In this document: positions 8,755 to 15,862 of the stretch, one piece after another
Position numbering within the stretch: position 1 is the first letter of the stretch
Layout of the letters: each line of letters begins with the position of its first letter
Assembly (NCBI GenBank): GCA_022821235.1
Contig: JAJEEA010000037.1
Location: forward strand, 1-35,148
Direction of reading: 5' to 3'
Length of the DNA stretch: 35,148 bases
DNA from: Vicinamibacteria bacterium
Lineage (GTDB): Bacteria > Acidobacteriota > Vicinamibacteria > Vicinamibacterales > UBA8438
Translations under genes and position numbers: made by a program
Notes under the pieces: model-generated
The model's database searches: none
What the model saw: only the letters and a program-made list of their open reading frames with translations
What the model was told of the DNA's origin: nothing

Positions 8755-9858
8755 ATGAGCACCGCGCACTCCGCATCGCCCCAGCCAGCCGAGGCCGTCG
8801 ACCTCGTCGAGTGGTACTTCCGGCAGGGCTGGACGGACGGCCTCCCCGTCGTCCCGCCGACTCCGGAATCCGTCGGGGCGATGGTCGCCGCCCTCGGCGG
8901 AGAGCCGGAGCGGGTCGAAACCCGGGTCCCGCCGCGGTGGGGCAACCTCACCCGCGAGGTCCTCGCCGTCAACCTCGTGCTCGCGGGCTGCCGGCCCGCG
9001 TATGCGCCGCTGGTCAGGTCGGCGATGCTCGCCCTGTGCAGCTCGCACTTCAATCTCCACGGCGTGCAGGCGACGACCCACATGGCGGCCCCCCTGCTCG
9101 TCGTCAACGGCCCCGTCCGCACCGAGATCGGCATGAACGCCGGCGCCAACGTCTTCGGCTCGGGCAACCGGGCCAACGCCACGATCGGCCGCGCCGTCCG
9201 GCTCGTGCTGCTCAACGTCGGCGGCGCGCAGCCCGGCGACCTCGACAAGAGCACCCTCGGCCACCCCGGCAAGTACACGTTCTGCATCGCCGAGAACGAG
9301 GAGGCGAGCCCGTGGGCGCCGTACCACGTCGAGCAGGGCTACCGCCCCGGGGACAGCACCGTCTTCTGCATCGCGGCCGAGAGCCCCCACAGCGTGACCA
9401 ACCACGTGGCCCACGACCCCGAGGGGGTGCTCGACAGCATCGTCTCGGCCATGAGCACCATCGCCCACAACAACGCCGTCAGCAGCGGCTCGTGCGCCGT
9501 CGTCATCGGCCCCGAGCACGCCGCGACCATCGCCGCCCGCGGCTGGACGCGCAGCGACGTGCGGCGCTATCTCTGGTCGCACACCGGGAACACCTACGAC
9601 GACATCAGCTTCGGCGGCCGCTACGGCCGCATCTACAACCGCAACCTGCCGCGCTGGTACCGCCGCCGGCCCGGCGCCCGCATCCCCATCGTGCCGACCG
9701 CGGACGACATCCATCTCTTCGTCGCCGGCGGCGACGCCGGCCGCTTCTCGGCCTTCCTGCCGGGCTGGGGGCACATGACGTCGCCGGTCCTGCGCGCCCT
9801 CGACGGCCGCGCGCCGGGCGGCCGCGCGCCGTGCGTGGACGGAACGTGCGAGCTGTAG
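8755..9858 (+). CDS. Uncharacterised protein, probable partner of the UGSC selenoprotein
   Basis: This 367-aa soluble protein has no signal peptide. It contains a striking N-terminal motif WTDGLPVVPPT (about 26-36), then GCRPAYAPL, a Gly/Asn-rich segment NAGANVFGSGNRANATIGRA (about 128-147), and HPGKYTFCIAEN. It ends in a tail C-V-D-G-T-C-E-L, with Cys360 and Cys365 close to the C-terminus. I do not recognise a characterised enzyme. Similar WTDGLPVVPPT proteins are, to my recollection, often encoded near UGSC-family genes, and the selenoprotein gene starts only 153 nt downstream on the same strand. The terminal Cys pair looks like a mobile redox tail that could exchange with a selenocysteine site; that is inference. 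The ATG at 8755 is preferred over a TTG at 8683 because conserved-looking sequence begins after it. Confidence 0.8.
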   Translation: MSTAHSASPQPAEAVDLVEWYFRQGWTDGLPVVPPTPESVGAMVAALGGEPERVETRVPPRWGNLTREVLAVNLVLAGCRPAYAPLVRSAMLALCSSHFNLHGVQATTHMAAPLLVVNGPVRTEIGMNAGANVFGSGNRANATIGRAVRLVLLNVGGAQPGDLDKSTLGHPGKYTFCIAENEEASPWAPYHVEQGYRPGDSTVFCIAAESPHSVTNHVAHDPEGVLDSIVSAMSTIAHNNAVSSGSCAVVIGPEHAATIAARGWTRSDVRRYLWSHTGNTYDDISFGGRYGRIYNRNLPRWYRRRPGARIPIVPTADDIHLFVAGGDAGRFSAFLPGWGHMTSPVLRALDGRAPGGRAPCVDGTCEL

Positions 9859-9871
9859 GCGCGCAGGGTGA

Positions 9872-9893
9872 GGTCCCGTGCCGCACGGGAACC
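9872..9893 (+). other. Intercistronic hairpin between the partner gene and the UGSC gene
   Basis: A six- to nine-pair hairpin (cccgtg/cacggg, loop ccg, extended by T-A and two G-C pairs around one bulge) starts 13 nt after the stop of the 367-aa gene. No T-run follows, so it could be an attenuator, an mRNA-processing signal, or neutral. Confidence 0.35.
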
Positions 9894-10011
9894 GGCGAGG
9901 GCGACGGCAGGCGGCAAAGCGTCGGCAGGACAGGAGAACGCCTGCGGCCCGCGAGTTGCCCGGGCGGCCAGTCGTGACGAACGGGAACGCAAGCGCCGTG
10001 GAGACCGAACC

Positions 10012-10599
10012 ATGACCATTCGACAGACGCTGCCCTCCGGACAGATCGTGTTCGACCCGCGCGGCGCCGTCACCGCCACCGAGATCCGGCTCGCCCCGCG
10101 GCCCGAGACCCTCCGTGGGCTGCGGCTCGGCTTGCTGGACAACTCGAAGTGGAACGCGTCGCGGCTGTTGCGGCACACCACCGCCGCCCTCGACGACTTC
10201 GAGCCGGCCGCGGTCAACCGCTACGTCAAGGACAGCTTCTCGCGCGAGGCCACCGACGTTCTGCTCGACCGCATCGCGGCCGAGAACGACGTCGTCGTCA
10301 CCGCGATAGGCGATTGAGGGTCCTGCACGTCGTGCAGTGTGCACGACACGGCCCGGCTGGAGCAGCGCGGCGTCCCCACCGCGGTCATCGTGACCGCCGC
10401 GTTCGTCGAGGAGGCCGAGGTGCAGCGCGCCGCCCTCGGCGCCGACGACCTCGAGCCGGTCGTCATCACCCACCCCCTTAGCACGCTCTCCGAGGACGAG
10501 ATCGAGGATCGGGCGAAGGAGGCAGCGCCGCAGCTCGAGCGCGTGCTGACCCGACCGCCTGCGCAGGGCGAAAGCGCAACGTCGGCGTCGGACGGCTAA
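10012..10599 (+). CDS. UGSC-family selenoprotein (in-frame TGA read as selenocysteine 102)
   Basis: The coding region runs from ATG 10012 to TAA 10599 and is interrupted only by TGA at 10315-10317. Reading that TGA as selenocysteine gives a 195-aa protein with the motif AIGD-U-G-S-C-T-S-C-SVHDT at 98-113. The N-terminal half contains LLDNSKWNA, typical of UGSC proteins, and the half after the TGA continues as normal protein for 93 codons. UGSC-containing selenoproteins are a known family, prominent in marine metagenomes, with no established reaction. The U-x2-C-x2-C arrangement matches the active-site motif of GrdB/PrdB reductases, so a selenol-based reduction is plausible. A perfect hairpin at 10329-10347 serves as candidate SECIS. 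A conventional stop would give a 101-aa truncated protein. Confidence 0.9.
10329..10347 (+). promoter_or_regulatory. Candidate bacterial SECIS hairpin for UGA recoding
   Basis: GTCGTGCA-GTG-TGCACGAC is a perfect 8-bp stem with a GUG loop. It starts 11 nt after the TGA, with the loop about 20 nt downstream, inside the window where SelB-binding bSECIS loops sit (about 16-37 nt). The loop contains G and U as bacterial SECIS loops usually do. A mutually exclusive stem, CTGCAC/GTGCAG, overlaps it at 10323-10337. Confidence 0.65.
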
Positions 10600-10747
10600 G
10601 ATGTAGTTGGGCGAAGCGCCCGACGCAGGCGGCCCACCGGGAAACGTCAGGGCATGCTCCGCCGCCGAGAGAACGGCCACGCGGACCGAGTCTGCGCCGT
10701 CGCGTCTCCGGCGGCTCGTCCGCCGTTATGCCTCGCCCGCTCCTCGG

Positions 10748-11977
10748 TCATGCCTGCGCCCGCACCGTGCAGTGCACCCAGCTCGAATCGACGCGGAACT
10801 CCGGTTCGGGATGGCCGGCGGCGCGCAGGAGCCGGCGTGCCGCCGGGATACCGAACCCGTACCGTTGCACCAGGCCGAGCACGCGCATCGCCTCCGCGAG
10901 AATCGGGTTCCGGTAGTCGACGACCCCGGGCTGTCCGAAGTTGGCGGCGTTGACGGCGCCGTACGGGCCGCCCGGGCTGCCGATCTCGATGCGATCGTCG
11001 AACCAGTACACGTGGGTGGAAGCGTTCGTGCCTTCGTAGGTCCGGTGCATGACGGCGTTGCGCACGAGCTGCTGCACGGCGTCCAGGGGGTAGGTCGAGT
11101 TCCGGACCTCGACGGGACCGGACAGGAAGTCGACGGACGTGCGATTGTGTGCAATGAGCTTGTCATCCAGCCGGCGCACGACGTCGGCCAACGCGCCCCG
11201 ACAGACCTCGGCGTCCGTGACGCTGTCACCGAACTCGGCGCCGGCGATCCGGAGGAACTGCGCGTACGCGCCGGGCAGAAAGTCCTGCGGGCGTTTGCCG
11301 AGAACGAGGATGCCGCCGACGGTGGGGATCGGGTCGTCGACCGACACGATCATCTTGGCGGCGGCGAGGCGCTCCTCCGTGCTCCGATCGTTACCGGCCA
11401 GCGTCTCCGCGTCGACGGCGGCGGGGAGATAGTCCTCCTCGAATCGCCGCAGACTGAGGTCGGCAAGGCGCGCACCGGGCGCGCGCCAGGCGTCGAAGTG
11501 CGGGTCTCGATGCCGCCGTTTCTCGTTCAGAATCCGTTCGTCCTGCGCGCTGGCGAGGGCGCGCCGCGGACCGACGCGAATCCAGATCCGCCCTCTGTAG
11601 CGGACCGGCGGCGAGTCGGAGGGCCATATCGTGACGATCGCCACACGGCCGCCCTCGAGCGTCCGGGGCTCGACCGTCATGGTGGGCGGGGGCACGATGT
11701 TCCCGTCGGCCTTGATGTCGGCTAGTTGCCGCAGGAGGTCGTCGGTGACGTCGGCCTCGGCCGGCCGACCGTCGTCGCGCGCGCCCACGAAGACGACGCC
11801 CGGCCGCCGATGGTCCGGCAGGTCGTTGGCGAACGCGCACACCGCCTGGCGGATCTTCACGGGCGCGTCGCCGCGCAACGATTCCTTCCGCTCCACGAGG
11901 TCGGACCCGAGGTCGGCCATCATGGCCGCTAGCTCCGCATCCGAATACGACGCGATCCCGGCTGGCGAACCGCTCAT
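10748..11977 (-). CDS. AlbA_2 (Schlafen-type) ATP-binding protein, RecG-like C-terminus
   Basis: This 409-aa protein starts with an AlbA_2/divergent AAA-4 domain: DLVERKES, then the region AVCAFANDLPDHRRPGVVFV and DDGR at about 25-75. RGRIWIRVGPRRALAS follows, typical of this family. The C-terminal half has an HATPase_c_4 signature, QQLVRNAVMHRTYE, then DRIEIGSPGG and RNPILAEAMRVLGLVQRYGFGI. Such proteins are often annotated as transcriptional regulators or ATP-dependent helicase RecG-related, and some act in phage defence or RNA cleavage; the function here is unknown. The ATG at 11977 is supported by gggaggt about 10 nt upstream. A longer frame to 12154 adds low-complexity residues. It is divergent from larA. 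Confidence 0.85.
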   Translation of the reverse strand: MSGSPAGIASYSDAELAAMMADLGSDLVERKESLRGDAPVKIRQAVCAFANDLPDHRRPGVVFVGARDDGRPAEADVTDDLLRQLADIKADGNIVPPPTMTVEPRTLEGGRVAIVTIWPSDSPPVRYRGRIWIRVGPRRALASAQDERILNEKRRHRDPHFDAWRAPGARLADLSLRRFEEDYLPAAVDAETLAGNDRSTEERLAAAKMIVSVDDPIPTVGGILVLGKRPQDFLPGAYAQFLRIAGAEFGDSVTDAEVCRGALADVVRRLDDKLIAHNRTSVDFLSGPVEVRNSTYPLDAVQQLVRNAVMHRTYEGTNASTHVYWFDDRIEIGSPGGPYGAVNAANFGQPGVVDYRNPILAEAMRVLGLVQRYGFGIPAARRLLRAAGHPEPEFRVDSSWVHCTVRAQA

Positions 11978-12320
11978 GTCACCGATACCTCCCGGCCGAT
12001 GCGTTCCCGGGGGGCCAGGAACCTGCGCCGCGGCGAGCGACCGGCCTCCGGAACGCCGCATCGCTCCATGCTCGCCCACGGCGTTCACACGGATCCGAGT
12101 GATCGTACATCCGCCGACGCCCAGGCGCCCCTCCGGCACCAGACGGCCCGGCAATCCGGTAATCGGTCACCCCTCGTGCTACGCTTGACAGCCCGATGCT
12201 CGATGGGCCCGCCATCGCTTGCGCGTCGACGGCCGCCGACGTCCTTTCGGACCGGACGCACACGCCGAGCGGCGGCCGGGCACGGCGATTTTACGGTCCG
12301 GCGCCGGAGACTCTGCAGTC
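11978..12320. other. Divergent intergenic region between the AlbA protein and larA
   Basis: This 343-bp region must hold promoters in both directions. I can see a TTGACA hexamer at 12185-12190, but no matching -10 element at the expected spacing. No convincing operator or gene was found. Confidence 0.4.
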
Positions 12321-13595
12321 ATGATCGTCAATCTCGCGTACGGCCGCACCGGGCTGCCGGTCGAGTTTCCCGACGGCCGCACGACGGTCATCGAGCCCAC
12401 CTACGTCGACGGGCTGCCGGACCAGGCCGGGGCGGTCCGGCAGGCGCTCGCGCAGCCGATCGGCGGCGCCCCGCTACGGGAGCGGGTCCGCGCCGACCAG
12501 ACCGTGGCCATCTCGGTCTGCGACGTCACCCGGCCGATGCCGAGCGCGACGGTGCTGCCGGTGGTGCTCGAGGCCCTGTCGCACGTGCCCGTCGACCGCA
12601 TCGCGATCATGATCGCGAGCGGCACCCACCGCGCGACGACCCGGGACGAGCTGGTGGAGATGCTCGGCGCGGACATCGTCGACCGCAACCGCATCGTCGT
12701 CCACGACGCCTTCGACGACGCCGAGCTCGTGTCCCTCGGCGAGGTCGACGGCGGCGTCCCCGTCTGGCTGAACCGGACCTGGGTGGAGGCGGACGTCCGC
12801 ATCACCACCGGATTCGTCGAGCCGCACTTCTTCGCGGGCTTCAGCGGCGGCCCGAAGATGGTCGCGCCGGGGCTGGCCGGCTTCGAGACAATCATGCGGC
12901 TGCACGACGCGGAGATGATCGGCAGCCCGCGGGCGCGCTGGGGCGTCGTCGAGGGCAACCCCATCCACGACGGCGTCCGGGCCATCGCCGCCCGCTCGGG
13001 GGTGGACTTCAGCGTCGACGTCGCCATCAACCGCGACCGGCGGATCACTCACGTCGCGGCCGGCGAGCTGTTCGCGGTGCACCGGGCGGTGCGCGAGGTG
13101 GTCAGGCGGAACGCGATGCAGGCGTTCGACCGGCCCTTCGACGTCGTCGTCACCACCAACAGCGGCTACCCGCTCGACCAGAACCTCTACCAGACGGTGA
13201 AGGGCATGTCGGCGGCGGCCCAGGTGGTGAAGCCGGACGGCACCATCGTGTGCGCCTCGGCCTGCGCCGACGGCTATCCCGACCACGGCGAGTACCTGGA
13301 CATCCTCACCCGGCGCGACGGCCCCGACGCCCTGCTGGCCATGATCAACGCCCCCGGCCACAACCGCCACGACCAGTGGGAGGTGCAGGTGCAGGCCCAG
13401 ATTCAGCAGCGCGCCGACGTGCTGCTCAAGACCGACGGGCTCTCCGACGAGCAGGTGCGCGCCGCCCACCTCACCCCCATCGACGACGTCGGCGCCGCCA
13501 CCCGCGACGCCCTTGCCCGGTCGGGGCCCGGCGCCCGCGTCTGCGTCCTCCCGGAGGGCCCGCAGACGATTCCCTATCTGGCGGAGACGCTCTGA
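12321..13595 (+). CDS. larA: LarA-family nickel-pincer-nucleotide 2-hydroxyacid racemase/epimerase
   Basis: This 424-aa protein has all the lactate racemase (DUF2088) landmarks: CDVTRPMPS at 67-75, SGTHRATT with His103, EPHFFAGFSGGPKMVAPG with His169 and Lys179, and RLHDAE with His195. Their spacing is identical to His108/His174/Lys184/His200 of Lactobacillus plantarum LarA, shifted by five. The lysine carries the nickel-pincer cofactor and the histidines do proton/hydride chemistry. The protein should interconvert stereoisomers of lactate or another 2-hydroxyacid in the cytoplasm; LarA homologues differ widely in substrate. The maturation genes larB, larC and larE are not in the window. It starts with ATG at 12321 preceded by a distant ggaga. 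Confidence 0.9.
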   Translation: MIVNLAYGRTGLPVEFPDGRTTVIEPTYVDGLPDQAGAVRQALAQPIGGAPLRERVRADQTVAISVCDVTRPMPSATVLPVVLEALSHVPVDRIAIMIASGTHRATTRDELVEMLGADIVDRNRIVVHDAFDDAELVSLGEVDGGVPVWLNRTWVEADVRITTGFVEPHFFAGFSGGPKMVAPGLAGFETIMRLHDAEMIGSPRARWGVVEGNPIHDGVRAIAARSGVDFSVDVAINRDRRITHVAAGELFAVHRAVREVVRRNAMQAFDRPFDVVVTTNSGYPLDQNLYQTVKGMSAAAQVVKPDGTIVCASACADGYPDHGEYLDILTRRDGPDALLAMINAPGHNRHDQWEVQVQAQIQQRADVLLKTDGLSDEQVRAAHLTPIDDVGAATRDALARSGPGARVCVLPEGPQTIPYLAETL

Positions 13596-13914
13596 GCGGG
13601 CGCGGTCTTCGCCCGACGAGTCGAGATCCGGCCGCAGGCGGTTGCCTGTCGAGTTGCCCACGCCCGCCTGCGGCGGACACCCCTGAAGCATGAAGCGGGG
13701 GAACTCTTCGCAGCGGAGACGGTCGGAGCGAGCGGCCAATCGGATGGAGACGGTGTCCAAGGAACAGGCGCGGGTTCATCCGGCCGACGCCAGTCATCCC
13801 CGGGTGGAGCAACCGATCCGGCCCGAACGACGCCGCTCGAGGCGCCGATACCGGCCCGATCCGAATCCCGGAGGAGTCCACGCCGACCACGGCGCAGACT
13901 CCGGGGCGACCGCC
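13596..13914 (+). other. Intergenic region between larA and the TPR lipoprotein
   Basis: This 319-bp region contains a long-loop inverted repeat just after larA (annotated separately). The rest has no feature I can support. An ATG at 13690 is in frame with the TPR gene, but the intervening residues are Arg-rich and would displace the signal peptide. Confidence 0.4.
13631..13674 (+). terminator. Inverted repeat downstream of larA, possible terminator
   Basis: Arms GCCGCAGGCGG (13631-13641) and CCGCCTGCGGC (13664-13674) are perfect 11-bp complements around a 22-nt loop, 35 nt past the larA stop. No T-run follows, so intrinsic termination is uncertain; it may be an intergenic repeat or a protein-binding dyad. 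Confidence 0.35.
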
Positions 13915-15696
13915 ATGAGACACGTCCGCCGAATGACGTTCCCGCTCGCGCTCCCGATCCTGGTCTGGTCCTGCTCGGCCGCGCCGCCGCCGGTCGTGCC
14001 CGACCCGATGGACGCGGTCCGGGAACAGCTTGCTCGGGCGCAGGACCTGACCCTGCGCGGCTGCTACCGGTGCCTGATCGAGGCGCGGGACCTGTACGAC
14101 GAGGTGGGCCGGCAGGGCTTCGTGCCCGAGACGGTGAACGACGGTCTGCTGCGGACCACCCTGCTGATCGGGATGCGCGAACGCGAGATGGGCCTGCCCG
14201 GCGGCGGCACGTTCGAGTGGACGGTGGCGCTGGCGGGCCTGGAGGTCGCGGCAGCCGAGGAGATGGCGGAGGCCCGGGAAGCGGCGGAGGCCGAGGAAGG
14301 CCCGGCGGGGCGGGAGGCGGGGGAAGCCCCGCAGCCCCCGGCAGCCGCCGACTCCCCGGAGACGGTTCCCGGCGCCGATGAAAGCGCGGAAAGCGGGCTC
14401 GGCGAAGCCGCGGGGAGCACGGAGACGGCGTCCGTCGGCCCCGAATGGGAGACCTTCCTCCAGATCGCGGCGACCACCCCCTGGCAGGACGTCGGGATTC
14501 CCAAGGACCTGTCCGAAGAGAACGTCTACGCCCGAGCCATCGCCGACCGGGACCGCGACGCCTGGAACCAGGTGCTGCGGCCGCTGGTCCCGACCGACCC
14601 CCTCGCCGCCTACCTGTATCTCAGCCTGAACTGCACGAGAGAGTGGCTCGCCGAGCAGCCGCCCGAGCTGGCGGAGGTCCTCGCCGTCCACGACGACGCC
14701 GTCTACGTCCGCTACCGGCAGGCCCTCTGCGCCGACGAGCAGGTGGCCCTGGCCTCGATCCAGACCATCGAGCCGCGCTTCACGGAGATGGAGCTCTTCC
14801 TCGGCCGGCACGCGCTCGAGCAGGGGCGTGGACCGCAACAGGGGGACGTGGCCCTGGCGGAGTTCCACTACGCCCGGGCCCGCGAGGAATGGCCGGAATG
14901 GCCGGCGCCGGCCATGGCCCTGGGCGAGGTGGCCCGCACCGTCGAGGACTACGAGGCGAGCCTGCCGTTCTACGACGCCGCCCTCGCCCTCGTCCCCGAG
15001 CAGCGCGACGCCCTCCTCGGCCGGGCGCAGTCGCTCAGCTACCTCGACCGCTACGCCGAGGCGGTGCCTCTGCTCGACCGGCTGATCGAGATGGGCCGCT
15101 GGTACCTGGCCGAGGCCCACTTCTGGCGGGCGTACAACCGCTTCAACCTCGGCGACGTCGAGGGGGCCCGCGACGACGCGGCCACCTCCATCGGCCATCG
15201 ACCCGAGGCCCAGTCGTACGCGCTCTCGGGGCAGATCGCGCTCGTGCAGCGCCGGCTCGACGACGCCCGAACCGACCTCGAGACCGCCCTCGACATCAAC
15301 CCGCAATACTGCTACGCCGCGTTCCACCTCGGCCGCGTGCACATCGAGGAGGCCCGCTGGATCGAAACGGCTTCCGCCTTCAGCCGCGCCGCCCTCTGCT
15401 TCCGGGCGAACGCCGCCGGGCTCGCCGCCGACCTGAGCGAGATCGAGCAGAACCCCGACCTCGCCGAGGACCGGCGCGCCCGGCTCGTCGCGCGGCGCAC
15501 CGACGAGCTCGCCGTCGTCCGCCGGCAGGCCGCCTCGTCCTTCTACAACGCCGCCCTCGGGTACTACAACGACGGCGTCCTCCGCCTAGCGCGCCGTTAC
15601 GCCGAGATCGCGAGGGAGCACGAGATGTTCGCCGAGCGCTCGACCCGCCTCCTCGGGCTCATCGACGCACGGCCGGCCGCGGGGCTCCCGCGGTAG
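13915..15696 (+). CDS. TPR-repeat lipoprotein
   Basis: This 593-aa protein starts with a basic N-terminus and a hydrophobic stretch ending in V-W-S-C (Cys20), a slightly atypical lipobox, so it is probably lipid-anchored. Residues 113-175 are an Ala/Glu/Pro-rich disordered linker. From about 300 onward, tetratricopeptide-like helical pairs recur, for example the segments ALGEVARTVEDYEASLPFYDAALAL, RFNLGDVEGARDDAATSIGH and ALDINPQYCYAAFHLGRVHI. TPR proteins are scaffolds, and no enzymatic motif is visible. The lipobox and signal decide the ATG at 13915. It converges on the ATPase-nuclease gene ending at 15863. Confidence 0.8.
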   Translation: MRHVRRMTFPLALPILVWSCSAAPPPVVPDPMDAVREQLARAQDLTLRGCYRCLIEARDLYDEVGRQGFVPETVNDGLLRTTLLIGMREREMGLPGGGTFEWTVALAGLEVAAAEEMAEAREAAEAEEGPAGREAGEAPQPPAAADSPETVPGADESAESGLGEAAGSTETASVGPEWETFLQIAATTPWQDVGIPKDLSEENVYARAIADRDRDAWNQVLRPLVPTDPLAAYLYLSLNCTREWLAEQPPELAEVLAVHDDAVYVRYRQALCADEQVALASIQTIEPRFTEMELFLGRHALEQGRGPQQGDVALAEFHYARAREEWPEWPAPAMALGEVARTVEDYEASLPFYDAALALVPEQRDALLGRAQSLSYLDRYAEAVPLLDRLIEMGRWYLAEAHFWRAYNRFNLGDVEGARDDAATSIGHRPEAQSYALSGQIALVQRRLDDARTDLETALDINPQYCYAAFHLGRVHIEEARWIETASAFSRAALCFRANAAGLAADLSEIEQNPDLAEDRRARLVARRTDELAVVRRQAASSFYNAALGYYNDGVLRLARRYAEIAREHEMFAERSTRLLGLIDARPAAGLPR

Positions 15697-15862
15697 TCCG
15701 CGCGCCGGACGGCGCTCACCGAGTCGGCAAGAGTCGTTCGTCGCAATGCGGCATCGCGCCCATTGGATTGGCGACCGGTCACGGGGAACGCGCCCGCGTA
15801 TGCGCCCGGTCCGTGACCAACATGCGACGCGGAGTGTCCGTGCCTGGATTCCGGACCGCGGA

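Noticed and set aside
10315-10599. The TGA as a genuine stop, making a truncated gene plus a pseudogene remnant
   Set aside because: Frame and composition continue unchanged for 93 codons, the TGA lies on the UGSC motif, and a SECIS-like hairpin follows.
10609-10621. Short hairpin GGGCG/CGCCC just after the selenoprotein gene as a terminator
   Set aside because: Only five pairs and no T-run; not distinguishable from chance in GC-rich DNA.
12185-12190. TTGACA hexamer as larA promoter -35
   Set aside because: No -10-like hexamer at 16-18 bp spacing.
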